From DATFFO01 sp963744905 (GTDB lineage: Bacteria > Actinomycetota > Acidimicrobiia > Spongiisociales > ZC4RG35), in NCBI GenBank assembly GCA_963744905.1, contig CAVUUV010000003.1, forward strand, positions 310,001 through 374,000: 64,000 bases of DNA. Reading direction: 5' to 3'. The notes under the pieces are model-generated. The model searched no databases and was not told the DNA's origin. It worked only from the letters and a program-made list of their open reading frames with translations. Position 1 is the first letter of the stretch; every line of letters starts with the position of its first letter. Positions 16,525 to 25,736 of this stretch are shown here, in pieces. A program made the position numbers and the translations under genes.

Positions 16525-17751
16525 GTGACCACTCAGCCTGTCGGTTTCAACCCCTTCGATCCCACCACCATTGCCGACCCCTATCCCGCTTACGCCCGGG
16601 TACTCGAGGAGCCAAACCCGATTCCGGCCGATTTCCCCTCCGCCTGGGTGGTGTCGCACTGGGAGGACGTGCGCCGCATCCTCGGGGACCGCTCCTTCTC
16701 CGCGGATCGGGACCGGGCGACCATCGTCCAGATCATGCCCGAGACAACCGGCGACCCCGAACTGGACGAGAAGCTGACCCTGTTCGATCGGATGCTTCTA
16801 ACCCTGGACCCACCCACCCACACCCGCCTGCGCAGGCTGGTGGGTCATGCCTTCACCCCCCGCCGTATCGCCGAGATGGAGGAGCGCATATCGGTGATTG
16901 CGACCGAGCTCGTCGAGGAGATGAGAGAAGAGGGGGAGGGGGCCGACCTGGTGAAGAGGTTCGCCTACCCCCTGCCGGTCATCGTCATCTCCGAGCTGTT
17001 GGGCCTGCCCGCCGAGGACCGAGAGGACCTCAAGCAATGGTCAGACGACGTCGCCCTCCTACTCGAGCCCCTGCCGGCTCCCGATGCCCTGACCCGGTTC
17101 GGGGCCACCAGTGACGAGTTCCGCGCCTACCTCGACCGCCAGTTCGACCATCGTCGACGTCACCAATTCGACGATTTGATCGGCGCTCTCGTCGCTGCCC
17201 GGGATGGGCAGGATTCGCTGGACGACGACGAGCTTTTCGCCCTGGTGGTATTGCTGGTGGCGGCCGGGCACGAAACCACCACCAACCTGATCGGAAACTC
17301 TGTGATCGCCCTGACCCGCAATCCCGATCAGCGCCGCCGACTGGCTGCCGATCCGGGAATGGCCCTCCGGGCCGTAGAGGAGCTGTTGCGCTACGACTCT
17401 CCCGTTCAACGCACCAGCCGGGTGGCGACCGAGCCTGCGGACTTCGGAGAAGTGACGATGCAACCGGGCGACCTGGCCGTCCTACTACTGGGCGCCGCCA
17501 ACCACGACCCGACCGCCTTCGAAGACCCGGGCCGGCTCGACCTGACCCGAGCCAATGCTTCCTCCCACCTCTCCTTCGGCCATGGGATCCACTTCTGCCT
17601 GGGGGCTCCGCTGGCCCGCCTGGAGGGGCGGATCGCCCTCAACGCCCTCCTGGCTGCCTTCCCGAATCTGGAGGCGGACGTCTCCAACCTGGCCTGGAAA
17701 CCGTCACTGGTTCTGCGGGGAGTCGAATCCCTACCGGTCTTCTGGGGCTGA
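16525..17751 (+). CDS. Cytochrome P450
   Basis: A 408-residue soluble bacterial P450 (heme-thiolate monooxygenase). The I-helix has the oxygen-activation pair in AAGHETTTN (E250-T251), the K-helix ExxR is in EELLRYDSPVQR, and the heme-binding loop FGHGIHFCLG places the axial cysteine at C358. Length and all core motifs are complete, so it should be active. No ferredoxin or ferredoxin reductase is adjacent, so redox partners are elsewhere and the substrate is unknown. The GTG start follows a dispersed repeat block. Confidence 0.95.
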   Translation: MTTQPVGFNPFDPTTIADPYPAYARVLEEPNPIPADFPSAWVVSHWEDVRRILGDRSFSADRDRATIVQIMPETTGDPELDEKLTLFDRMLLTLDPPTHTRLRRLVGHAFTPRRIAEMEERISVIATELVEEMREEGEGADLVKRFAYPLPVIVISELLGLPAEDREDLKQWSDDVALLLEPLPAPDALTRFGATSDEFRAYLDRQFDHRRRHQFDDLIGALVAARDGQDSLDDDELFALVVLLVAAGHETTTNLIGNSVIALTRNPDQRRRLAADPGMALRAVEELLRYDSPVQRTSRVATEPADFGEVTMQPGDLAVLLLGAANHDPTAFEDPGRLDLTRANASSHLSFGHGIHFCLGAPLARLEGRIALNALLAAFPNLEADVSNLAWKPSLVLRGVESLPVFWG

Positions 17752-17765
17752 GGCTCTGACTCCGG

Positions 17766-18461
17766 TCAGGGCTGGCGCTCCCAGATGGCCTGGACGCCCT
17801 GGTTGGTGGTGGTCAGCGTGTCTCCCGAGCACTCGTAGGTGCCCTGGCCGCTCATCGCCCCCTGCGGCGTCTGTACGTTGACACTCCCCGTGGGAATGTC
17901 GACCAGGCTCCCGTTGACATCCGCCTGCATCGTGACTTCGGTGTCGGTCCCCGACATGTTGACTGACAGGATTCCCGCCTCCGGGTCGGCCATCCAGGTT
18001 CCCTCGTCCGGCGACGTGTCGTTGATGGTCATGACCATGTCCCCCTGGGAGCTGGTGATCTTCAGCTTCCAGTCCCTTCGTTGGGTCGTCACGAGGTCCG
18101 GAGCCGTTATGTCCATGGTGTAGTCGCCACTGTCGTAGACGAACTCTCCCGGGACACCCGACCCCATGGCCTCGTTGAGCGAGTCCACGAACGAAGGCGA
18201 GTCCAGTTTCCAATCACCGATCAGGCACTGGTCGCCGCCCGCGCCCGTGGTGGGAGGCGCTGTGGTGGGTGGAGCCACGACGCTGGTCGAGGTGGTCGAG
18301 GCCGAGGTAGTCGAGGAGGATGCCGTCGTGGAGCTGGCCCGAGCCTCGGTCGACGAGGCCCCGGTCCCTGTTCCTGATGACGCCGACCCGCCACCGCAGG
18401 CGGTGAGAATCAGGGCCGCAACGGCGATCGTGATCGTCATTTGGCGATACTTCGGGCGCAT
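17766..18461 (-). CDS. Hypothetical lipoprotein
   Basis: A 231-residue predicted lipoprotein: signal peptide MTITIAVAALILTAC with lipobox LTAC (lipidated Cys at about residue 22), then a Ser/Thr-rich linker of about 50 residues, then a beta-rich domain (about 80-231) beginning CLIGDWKLDSPSF and ending ECSGDTLTTTNQG, with one likely disulfide pair. The pattern resembles lipocalin-like envelope proteins, but I do not recognise a family. The ATG at 18461 is chosen because TACAGT lies seven bases upstream (leaderless type); a GTG nine bases further up is possible. Confidence 0.7.
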   Translation of the reverse strand: MRPKYRQMTITIAVAALILTACGGGSASSGTGTGASSTEARASSTTASSSTTSASTTSTSVVAPPTTAPPTTGAGGDQCLIGDWKLDSPSFVDSLNEAMGSGVPGEFVYDSGDYTMDITAPDLVTTQRRDWKLKITSSQGDMVMTINDTSPDEGTWMADPEAGILSVNMSGTDTEVTMQADVNGSLVDIPTGSVNVQTPQGAMSGQGTYECSGDTLTTTNQGVQAIWERQP

Positions 18462-18512
18462 TCCGGCCACTGTAACGAGTTGGCGGATTCGTCCAGGTCG
18501 GGCGGCGGGCCG

Positions 18513-19634
18513 TCAACCGACGGCGAGATCCCGGGCTATTTCCTCCGACTCCCGGAAGATCGCCCCCAGCACCCCACCCGGGTGGTGGTTGTCGAATCCG
18601 ATGAAGTAGAGCCCTTCCAGGGCACCGGCCCCTACGACCGGTGGGGGATCTGGCAGGTCCGCGGCCAGATCGCCCAGCAGATCCGGGAGCGAGGGCTTAT
18701 AGCCGGTGGCGAGGATCACCATATCGAAGGCCCGCCGGCTCCCGTCGACGAACACGACTTCGCCCCCTTCCAGCCGGTCGATCTCTCGAAGCACCTCGAT
18801 CTCACCCGAACGGATCCTGGCCACGGTGCCGACGTCTATCACTGGCGTCTTGCCTTCCTCCCTCAGTTGAGCATTGGGCGGCAGTCCGGGCGTCTCCAGC
18901 CCGAAGCGGGACAGGTCCCCGACCGTCAACCGGCGCAGACCGACTCCTATCCTGTCCCCCAACCACTCCGGCAGACGGCTCAGGGCCAGACCGGTCAGCT
19001 GTGTGGGCCGGCCCAGGACATCGCGAGGCACGATGTTCACCGGCCCCCGAACCGAAATCGATGCGTCGACCCCGTTCTCACACAGGTCGAGGGCGATTTC
19101 CGCTCCGGTGTTGCCCATGCCCACCACCAGCACCCGCGAGCCCAGAAAGGGGCCCGGATCGTGGTACGACCGACTGTGGACCACCCGGCCGGCGAAGCCG
19201 TCCTCTCCCGGCAGCGAAGGCAGATTGGGTTTCCGGTTGAGGCCCGTTGCCACCACCACCCGGGAAGAGCGGTACCGACGACCGCCGGCCGTCGAAGTGA
19301 TGAAACCGTCGTCCTTGCGAACCACCGCCACCACCTCCTGGCCGAAATGGGGGCGAATCCCGAAATGACGGGCATAGGTCTCGTAGTAGTCGACCAGGCG
19401 CCGGCGGGGCACATATCTGGGGTAGTCCTCGGGGAAGGGAAGCAGGGGAAGATGAGACAGGTGCTTTACGGTATGAAGGTGGAGGCGGTCATAGTGGTTG
19501 TGCCACGAGTGGGCCACCTGATGGCTCTTCTCCACAATCTCGAAGTCGAAGCCCCGGTCGATGAGGCGGCCGGCCACGGCCAGGCCCGCCGGACCTGCAC
19601 CGATGATCAAGACCGGGATCTCTGAATCGACCAT
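18513..19634 (-). CDS. CzcO/YUCCA-like flavin-dependent monooxygenase
   Basis: A 373-residue flavoprotein. The FAD Rossmann motif is at the N-terminus (VLIIGAGPAGLAVAGRL), the NADPH motif mid-protein (RVLVVGMGNTGAEIAL), and a C-terminal ATGYKPSLPDLL motif completes the class B flavin monooxygenase/CzcO pattern. The exact Baeyer-Villiger fingerprint is not obvious, so it is nearer to the annotated 'flavoprotein involved in K+ transport' or YUCCA-like group. Substrate is unknown. GGAG lies eight bases before the ATG. Divergent from the rhomboid gene. Confidence 0.85.
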   Translation of the reverse strand: MVDSEIPVLIIGAGPAGLAVAGRLIDRGFDFEIVEKSHQVAHSWHNHYDRLHLHTVKHLSHLPLLPFPEDYPRYVPRRRLVDYYETYARHFGIRPHFGQEVVAVVRKDDGFITSTAGGRRYRSSRVVVATGLNRKPNLPSLPGEDGFAGRVVHSRSYHDPGPFLGSRVLVVGMGNTGAEIALDLCENGVDASISVRGPVNIVPRDVLGRPTQLTGLALSRLPEWLGDRIGVGLRRLTVGDLSRFGLETPGLPPNAQLREEGKTPVIDVGTVARIRSGEIEVLREIDRLEGGEVVFVDGSRRAFDMVILATGYKPSLPDLLGDLAADLPDPPPVVGAGALEGLYFIGFDNHHPGGVLGAIFRESEEIARDLAVG

Positions 19635-19691
19635 GTCGACTACTCCGCCAACGCTGAAGACATGACCTTAGAGCCGTAGGCTCCCTCCCAC

Positions 19692-20576
19692 ATGATCCCC
19701 CTCAAGGACGCCAACCCCACCTACCGGACGCCGATCGTGACCCTGGGCATCATCGTGGCCTGCCTGGTCGTATTCTTCATCTGGCAGCCGAGGCTGGGAT
19801 CCAGCCAGCCCGTAGACGTCGAGACGCAGGCCGGTACCCTGCGCTTCGATCAGACCACGGCCTTCGACTATCAGTACGCGGCCATACCGTGTGAGCTGAT
19901 TCAAGCCCAGCCGCTCTCGGTAGACGAGGTGGTCGCCACACTGGGGAACCAGTCCCCTGGAGCATCCACCGACCGCTGCGGGGCCGGATCGGCGACCAGC
20001 CCGGAGGTGTTCCCGCACAAGAATGTGTGGCTGGCGGTGGTGGTGTCGATGTTCCTGCACGGGGGGCTGCTCCATCTGGGCGGGAACCTGCTGTTCCTGT
20101 GGGTCTTCGGCAACAACATCGAGGATCACCTCGGCCACATTCGTTTCGCGATCTTCTACCTTCTGGGCGGATTGGTGGCAGCCGGGGCCCACATCCTGGC
20201 CAACGCCGACTCGACGGTGCCCATCGTGGGAGCTTCCGGCGCCATCGCCGCGGTGATGGGCGCCTACCTGGTGTGGTTCCCCAACGCCCCGGTGCGGACC
20301 GCGGTCTTCGTGTTCTTCATCTTCCTGGTGGACATCCGCGCCAAGTGGCTCCTGGCTTTCTGGTTCGTAAGTCAGTTCTTCACGGATCCCAATAGCGGGA
20401 TCGCCTGGGCGGCACACGTGGGCGGATTCGTCTTCGGCGTCGTAGTGGGTTTGGCGATCAGGATGAGTGGAGGGCTGCGCAAGACGCTCTTCGTACGGGG
20501 AAGGGGCGGCCGCTGGGACCCGACCGGGGGGGCCGGCTACGGGCGGCGCGGCACCCGGCGCCTGGGCCGGGGTTGA
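19692..20576 (+). CDS. Rhomboid family intramembrane serine protease
   Basis: A 294-residue polytopic membrane protease that cleaves TM substrates within the bilayer. TM1 is at about 15-30, followed by an extended loop (about 35-110), then the rhomboid core: HGGLLHLGGNLLFLWVFG, the nucleophile S182 in VGASGAIAAVMG, and the catalytic H242 in AHVGGFVFG. The C-terminus is a Gly/Arg-rich cytoplasmic tail. A TAGGCT box at 19677-19682, nine bases before the ATG, suggests a leaderless message. It converges with the MarR gene, leaving 10 bp. Confidence 0.92.
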   Translation: MIPLKDANPTYRTPIVTLGIIVACLVVFFIWQPRLGSSQPVDVETQAGTLRFDQTTAFDYQYAAIPCELIQAQPLSVDEVVATLGNQSPGASTDRCGAGSATSPEVFPHKNVWLAVVVSMFLHGGLLHLGGNLLFLWVFGNNIEDHLGHIRFAIFYLLGGLVAAGAHILANADSTVPIVGASGAIAAVMGAYLVWFPNAPVRTAVFVFFIFLVDIRAKWLLAFWFVSQFFTDPNSGIAWAAHVGGFVFGVVVGLAIRMSGGLRKTLFVRGRGGRWDPTGGAGYGRRGTRRLGRG

Positions 20577-20586
20577 GGATCCCCGA

Positions 20587-21198
20587 TCACTGGTCCCCCT
20601 CCCGGGGCCCTGCCGCCATTTGCCTGACCTCTTCCTTGATGGCCTTGAAGTCCGCCTTCAGGCCGTGGACCAACTGTTTGGCCTCGTCCTTGATCCGGCG
20701 AGCTTGATCCAGTCGCTGACGCATGGACAGCTTGCGTCCGCTGGTTCGCTGTCGGACCACGGCGGCGTGCTCCTCGTTTATCCGCCTGCTCACCTCGAGG
20801 AAAGTGGTTACGGTGGCTATCTCCTCGTTGGTCAGACCCTCCAGGTAGGGCCGGGCGGCGTCGGACATCGGCCCGTATATCTCCTCGGCCAGGCGCTGGG
20901 CCTCCGGCGTCAGCTCGATGTTGACCCGGCGCCGATCGGCGGGATCCCGGCGGCGAAGGACCAGCCGGGCTCGTTCGAGGCGGTCGATGACCGCGGTGAC
21001 GGCTCCGGTCGACAGACCGATGCGGCGGGCGAGCTCGCCGGCGGTGAGGGGACCCGTCTGGTCGATGATGTCCAGGCACCTGGTGTCGGTCCGGTTGAGA
21101 CCGGCGAAGTCGGCGAACGCCTCGTCGAGAGCCTCGCCGGCCGCCTGGGCACCGCGTACGGCGGCAGTCAGACGGCGGAGCGCATCCTCCCTGCTCAT
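20587..21198 (-). CDS. MarR-family transcriptional regulator
   Basis: A 203-residue winged-helix regulator. The DNA-binding core is LTAGELARRIGLSTGAVTAVIDRLERARLVLRRRDPADRRRVNIELT, a classic MarR helix-turn-helix plus wing. A basic helical C-terminal extension (about 150-203) is longer than in most MarR proteins. It is divergently transcribed from a DrrAB-type exporter, and a pseudo-palindrome overlaps the exporter's likely -10 region, so it most likely represses that exporter and responds to a small-molecule substrate. The ligand is unknown. Confidence 0.9.
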   Translation of the reverse strand: MSREDALRRLTAAVRGAQAAGEALDEAFADFAGLNRTDTRCLDIIDQTGPLTAGELARRIGLSTGAVTAVIDRLERARLVLRRRDPADRRRVNIELTPEAQRLAEEIYGPMSDAARPYLEGLTNEEIATVTTFLEVSRRINEEHAAVVRQRTSGRKLSMRQRLDQARRIKDEAKQLVHGLKADFKAIKEEVRQMAAGPREGDQ

Positions 21199-21203
21199 AT
21201 ATC

Positions 21204-21232
21204 TTGACAGCCGAATCTCTTGATCATTAAGT
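21204..21232 (+). promoter_or_regulatory. Promoter with putative MarR operator for drrAB-like genes
   Basis: TTGACA (21204-21209) and TTAAGT (21227-21232) are 17 bases apart, a good sigma-70-type promoter for the ABC exporter. The pseudo-palindrome CTTGATCATTAAG (21219-21231) overlaps the spacer and -10 box, the expected position for repression by the divergent MarR protein. Confidence 0.55.
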
Positions 21233-21285
21233 TACTCGCAAGTCAAAGTATACCGGATCGGGAATCGAGATGAAAGAAGCCGGCC

Positions 21286-22269
21286 ATGAATGACAAGATG
21301 ATCGAGTCGCGCCGATTGCAGCGCACCTACCACACCCGCTCCGGCGAGGTCGAAGCGGTTCGCGGGGTCGACTTCGTCGTCGACGGGGGCGAGATCGTCG
21401 GGTTCCTGGGGCCCAACGGTGCCGGCAAGACCACCACCCTGCGCATGCTCACCACCCTGCTCGATCCTACCGGAGGTGAGGCGACGGTGGCGGGTCACGA
21501 CCTGCGCCAGGACCCGGTGGGTGTCCGCCGCCACATCGGCTATGTCGCCCAGGGCGGCTCGACCGAGCCGGAGGCACGGGCCGGAGAGGAGATCGTCGAC
21601 CACGCCCGTATGTACGGGATCGATATCCCCACTGCCCGGCACCGGGGACAGGACCTGTTCGAGCAGCTCGACCTGGAAGGCATGTGGGAGCGGCGCTGCA
21701 AGACCCTGTCCGGTGGTCAGCGGCGCCGCCTCGACATCGCCATGGGGCTGATCCATCAGCCGCCCCTGGTCTTCCTCGACGAGCCCTCCACAGGTCTGGA
21801 TCCCCAGTCCCGGGCCAATCTGTGGATGCATATCGGCCGTCTGCGTGACGAGCTGGAGACCACCGTCTTCCTCACCACCCACTACATGGACGAGGCCGAC
21901 CTCCTCTGCGACCGGATCCTGGTGATCGACCACGGCGAGATCGTGGCTCGCGGGACCCCCGATGAGCTCAAGCGCAGCGTCGCCGGGGACTCGGTCGCTT
22001 TGCGCTTTGCCCATCCCGACAGCGCTCACCTGGCAGCCGAGATCGCCTCACACATCGACCAGGCCTCGACCCCCGTGGTCGAGGATGCCGAGGTGCGCTT
22101 TCAGGTGGCCGACGGCAGCGGAGTCCTTCCCGGCCTGCTCCGGGCGCTGGTGGAACGGGACCTCGATGCCCTCGGAGTCGAAGTGCACCGGCCCACCCTC
22201 GACGACGTCTTCCTGACCATGACCGGCCGATCGCTGCGCGAGGGGACTCCATCCCCGGCAGCGACCTGA
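21286..22269 (+). CDS. DrrA-like ABC exporter ATP-binding protein
   Basis: A 327-residue ABC ATPase of the daunorubicin-resistance (DrrA) family. Walker A is GPNGAGKTTT, the signature is LSGGQRRRLDIA, Walker B is PPLVFLDEPSTGLDP, and the switch His is in FLTTHYMDEAD. The C-terminal extension (about 230-327) ends PTLDDVFLTMTGRSLRE, typical of DrrA. It energises the membrane partner encoded 15 bp downstream. Members export drugs, lipids or other hydrophobic compounds; the substrate here is unknown, but MarR control points to an inducible export function. Confidence 0.93.
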   Translation: MNDKMIESRRLQRTYHTRSGEVEAVRGVDFVVDGGEIVGFLGPNGAGKTTTLRMLTTLLDPTGGEATVAGHDLRQDPVGVRRHIGYVAQGGSTEPEARAGEEIVDHARMYGIDIPTARHRGQDLFEQLDLEGMWERRCKTLSGGQRRRLDIAMGLIHQPPLVFLDEPSTGLDPQSRANLWMHIGRLRDELETTVFLTTHYMDEADLLCDRILVIDHGEIVARGTPDELKRSVAGDSVALRFAHPDSAHLAAEIASHIDQASTPVVEDAEVRFQVADGSGVLPGLLRALVERDLDALGVEVHRPTLDDVFLTMTGRSLREGTPSPAAT

Positions 22270-22284
22270 TCGAAAGGAACCAAC

Positions 22285-23049
22285 ATGCCAAACTTCTTCT
22301 CCAGCACATGGCTCGTCTTCTCGCGCGCCATGCGTCTCTCGTTGCGCAATCCGGTGTGGGTGATCCTCGGCCTGATCCAGCCCATTCTCTATCTGACCCT
22401 GTTCGGCCCCTTGCTGGAGCCGGTGGCTTCGGCACCCGGGTTCCCGCCCGGTGACGCCTGGCAGGTGTTCGTGCCCGGGCTGCTGGTCCAACTGGGTCTG
22501 TTCGGTGCCTCGTTCGTGGGATTCGGCCTGATCGCCGAGTGGCGAGCAGGGGTCGTGGAGCGAATGCGGGTGACGCCGGCCAGCCGCAGCGCGCTTCTCG
22601 TAGGGAGGATGCTGCGTGACGTCGTCGTACTCGTCGTTCAGGGCGCCATCCTCATCGGCTGTGCTCAATTCTTCGGGCTCGACGCCCCCCTCGATGCCAT
22701 CCTGATCGGCTTGGGCGTGGTGGCCCTTCTGGGCGCTTCCTTCAGTGCCCTCTCCTACGCAGTCGCCCTCAAGCTCAAGAGCGAAGATGCATTCGCTCCT
22801 CTGCTGAACGGGATAATCGTCCCGGTGTTGCTTTTGTCGGGGATCCTGCTCCCGATGAGCCTGGCCCCGACCTGGCTGCAAAGAGTCTCCGAGGCCAACC
22901 CTTTGCGCTACGTGGTGGACGGGATCCGGGCCATCTTCCGCGGCGACGCCACTTCGGCTACATCGCTGTGGGGAGTAATCGTGACCCTGGGTCTGGTGGC
23001 GGTGGGCGTGGCCTATGGCACCCGGACCTTCCGCCGCGAATCTGCCTGA
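22285..23049 (+). CDS. DrrB-like ABC-2 type exporter permease
   Basis: A 254-residue ABC-2 permease with six hydrophobic segments. It starts with an amphipathic helix (SSTWLVFSRAMRLSLRNPVWVI) and includes the conserved ERMRVTPASRSALLVGR loop and a NPLRYVVDGIRAIFRG segment near the C-terminus, both typical of DrrB partners. AAAGGAA lies upstream of the ATG. It forms a two-gene exporter with the ATPase 15 bp upstream. Confidence 0.92.
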   Translation: MPNFFSSTWLVFSRAMRLSLRNPVWVILGLIQPILYLTLFGPLLEPVASAPGFPPGDAWQVFVPGLLVQLGLFGASFVGFGLIAEWRAGVVERMRVTPASRSALLVGRMLRDVVVLVVQGAILIGCAQFFGLDAPLDAILIGLGVVALLGASFSALSYAVALKLKSEDAFAPLLNGIIVPVLLLSGILLPMSLAPTWLQRVSEANPLRYVVDGIRAIFRGDATSATSLWGVIVTLGLVAVGVAYGTRTFRRESA

Positions 23050-23058
23050 GGCCACTGC

Positions 23059-24444
23059 TCAGAGAAGGGCGCTGGCCACGGCCAGGAACCCGGCGAAACC
23101 CAGCAGGTCCGTCAGGGTGGTGAGAAACAGGTTCGAGCCCAGGGCGGGATCGAAGCCCAGGCGGCGCAATGTCAGGGGGATGGCGGCCCCGGACAGGCCG
23201 GCCAGGACCACGTTGGCCCAGGCTGCGAGCATCATCGCCCCACCGACCCGCACCGGATCGATCCCTCCCTTGAAGCTCTGCAGGGCAAAGCCCAGCAGTC
23301 CGGCCAACACCCCGATCAGGAAGCCGTTCACCGCCCCGATGGCAGTTTCCCGACCGAGAACGCGCACCACCTGGCCGCTGGGGATCCCGTCGGTGGCCAG
23401 GCCCCGGATCACCACCGCCAGGGTCTGGGCTCCCGCATCACCTCCGATGCGCGCCACCAGTGGCATCAGCGCCGCCAGGACGACGAAGGCGGTCAGGATC
23501 CCCTCGAACTGAGAGACGGCGAAGACGACCAGGGAGGAGATGACCACGTCGAAGGCGATCCAGGGCAGACGCTGGGCGATGGAGCGTCGCACGGGCGAGT
23601 AGACCGAGTCCTCGGCACCGGTGCCGACCGCCACCGCGAAGTCCTCCGACGCCTCCTCCTGCACCGACGCCAGCACGGCTTCGGTGGTGACCATGCCCAC
23701 CAGCCGATGCTCCTCATCCACCACGGGCACTCCGAAGAGGTGGTAGCGCTGCACGAGGGCTGCCACCTCCTCGCGGTCGGCCGAGGTCTGCACCGACACC
23801 GGGTCGGGGACCATGGCCTGGTCGAGGCCATGTCCGGGTCGCAGGAACACCAGGTCACGGAACGAAAGAACCCCGACCAGGTGCTCCTCGTCGTCGACGA
23901 CGTAGACGTAGGACAGATCCTCGAACTCGTCATGGAGGTTGCGCACCCGCTCCATCGCCTCGCCCACGGTTAGCCCGACCGGCAGGGCGGCAATGTCGGT
24001 GGTCATCAGACCGCCGGCCGACTCCGGGTGGTATCCGAGGAGCTCGCGCACCTCCTCCACCGTCTCGGTGTCCATCGAAGCCAGCAGCTCGTGACGACGC
24101 TCGTCGTCGTCGAACTCGGCCAGCACGTCGGCCGCCTCGTCGGGGGCCATCTCGTCGAGGAGACGGGCGGCATCGCCGGGGGGCAGCTCTCCGAGGAGGT
24201 CCGCGGCCAGATCGTCGCGCATCTCCTCCAGGAGGTCGGCCGCCCCGTCCAGGCCCAGGTCGGCGATCAGCTCGCCCGCCGTCTCCCCGCTGATCGCCTC
24301 CAGGATGTCGGCCGCGTCACCGGGGCTGGCCAGGGCGACGGCCGTCCATTCGGAGGCGTGCTCCTTTAGGTACTGCTCAGCGTGCCGGGGTCGCCGACGC
24401 GCCAGCAGGCGCAGGGAGCGAGCTAGCTCTCTCCCGGTCCGCAT
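23059..24444 (-). CDS. mgtE: Magnesium transporter MgtE
   Basis: A 461-residue Mg2+ channel/transporter. It has the N-terminal superhelical MgtE_N domain rich in acidic helices (about 25-140), a CBS pair (about 145-265) that senses cytoplasmic Mg2+, a connecting helix, and five TM helices (about 295-461) including RIGGDAGAQTLAVVIRGLA near the pore. Length and domain order match Thermus MgtE. The start ATG has an upstream GACGAGGCAAGTC. No M-box riboswitch was recognised in the 137-bp region upstream. It converges with the exporter permease. Confidence 0.95.
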   Translation of the reverse strand: MRTGRELARSLRLLARRRPRHAEQYLKEHASEWTAVALASPGDAADILEAISGETAGELIADLGLDGAADLLEEMRDDLAADLLGELPPGDAARLLDEMAPDEAADVLAEFDDDERRHELLASMDTETVEEVRELLGYHPESAGGLMTTDIAALPVGLTVGEAMERVRNLHDEFEDLSYVYVVDDEEHLVGVLSFRDLVFLRPGHGLDQAMVPDPVSVQTSADREEVAALVQRYHLFGVPVVDEEHRLVGMVTTEAVLASVQEEASEDFAVAVGTGAEDSVYSPVRRSIAQRLPWIAFDVVISSLVVFAVSQFEGILTAFVVLAALMPLVARIGGDAGAQTLAVVIRGLATDGIPSGQVVRVLGRETAIGAVNGFLIGVLAGLLGFALQSFKGGIDPVRVGGAMMLAAWANVVLAGLSGAAIPLTLRRLGFDPALGSNLFLTTLTDLLGFAGFLAVASALL

Positions 24445-24581
24445 GACTTGCCTCGTCCATCGTCGACCTCAATTGATGAAGCTGGGATCACCCAGTCGAG
24501 CACTTACGCGGCGCTGCGGCCGGCCGGATCGGGCACTTGCCCGGCGCCGGCCCCAGGTCGATGGGAGTGTACAGGCGTCGT

Positions 24582-25736
24582 TCATGCCCTGGGACGCAGG
24601 TCCCATTCAACTCCCCCGGCGGTGTCGCGCACCTCGATGCCCGCCCTGGCGAGCCCTTCCCGGATAGCGTCAGACTCCTCCCAGCGTTCATCGGCCCGGG
24701 CATTGGCTCGCCACTCCAGCATCATGTCTACCAGCGGCTCCAATTCGTGACGCGGGTCACGCAGCCCGCGTCGGGCCACCCTGGTCAGTTCTGCCAGCAT
24801 GCGTCTCAGCTCGCGCCTGGCGGGAACCTCACCTGCTGCGACGTTCTCTTCCACCTCCAGCAGGGCGGCCAGAGCTCGGTCGGTGTCGCCCCGGGCCAGG
24901 GCGAGGTCGAAATCGTCGTCCGCCCAGTCGAAGGGCGCCTCTGGTTGCACCGCCGGAGAATGCCCCACGATTGCCGCCACTTCTTCCAGACTCACCGTCT
25001 CGCCGGACTCGACCGATATCCGGCGGTCGCCCATCACCGTCACCCCCCCGGCCCCCGACACCTCAAGCACCCCGGCCTCGGTGTCGATTGCTGCTGCCGT
25101 GTGTTCGTCGATGCCCAGCACGCCCACCTCCAATTCGGCCGCCATGGCATCGAAACGCCGCTTGCCGATGTAGCAATGGCTCGTGTCGTGAGTACCTCCC
25201 TCGGCATTGTTCCAGTGCGGAACAACGACCATCTTCAGACCCAGCTCGGTGGTCACGTCGAGGCCTTCGACCCAGTGAGGATCCTGGCCCACCTTGTAGA
25301 TTTCGTAGACGGGAATGGTCTTCGCCCCCACGGTCAGAGCCGCCGCAGAAGCCATCACAACGGTGGCTCCCGAAGCGAGACGTCGCCGGAGCACCTTGCT
25401 CAGCTCGATCTGGCGCCACACACCGAGTGCGTAGGTCGGCGAACCCGGGCCCGAGAAGAGGTAGCCGGCTCTCCCCACCGCGGCCAGGAACCGCTCGGTC
25501 GCCACAGCGTCGGCGGCAGGTGAACGAAGGGAAGCGATCTCCACGTCGGTTCCCAGGCTGGTCCTGAAGTAGGAGCCGATCCGATCGGTCAGTTCGTCTG
25601 CGTTTTCCTGGAACCCGTAGGGCGTGTCGATCACCGTGACCGAATCGGCCCCGGCTTTGCGCAAGGCTCGGCGGTGGGTGGCCACCATGCTCGGCGCCGT
25701 CTCCCCCGAGCCCATGAGAATGAGCCGGCCCTTCAT
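24582..25736 (-). CDS. Peptidase S51/cyanophycinase-like protein fused to a CysRS-type C-terminal domain
   Basis: A 384-residue two-part protein. Residues 1 to about 265 have the peptidase S51/cyanophycinase-like fold: GSGETAPS at 9-16, a nucleophile candidate S130 in VVMASAAAL (family consensus GxSAGA) and GIDEHTA at 208-213. Residues about 274-380 look like the DALR_2 anticodon-stem region and extreme C-terminus of cysteinyl-tRNA synthetase: WADDDFDLALARGDTDRALA, then EWRANAR and SDAIREGLARAGIEVRDTAG. No HIGH or KMSKS catalytic domain is present. The tail may bind tRNA or be a recycled helical bundle; function is unknown. Its ATG overlaps the upstream hydrolase stop codon (25733-25736). Confidence 0.75.
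   Translation of the reverse strand: MKGRLILMGSGETAPSMVATHRRALRKAGADSVTVIDTPYGFQENADELTDRIGSYFRTSLGTDVEIASLRSPAADAVATERFLAAVGRAGYLFSGPGSPTYALGVWRQIELSKVLRRRLASGATVVMASAAALTVGAKTIPVYEIYKVGQDPHWVEGLDVTTELGLKMVVVPHWNNAEGGTHDTSHCYIGKRRFDAMAAELEVGVLGIDEHTAAAIDTEAGVLEVSGAGGVTVMGDRRISVESGETVSLEEVAAIVGHSPAVQPEAPFDWADDDFDLALARGDTDRALAALLEVEENVAAGEVPARRELRRMLAELTRVARRGLRDPRHELEPLVDMMLEWRANARADERWEESDAIREGLARAGIEVRDTAGGVEWDLRPRA

Noticed and set aside
24445..24581. M-box (Mg2+) riboswitch upstream of mgtE
   Set aside because: The minus-strand leader lacks recognisable M-box conserved segments.
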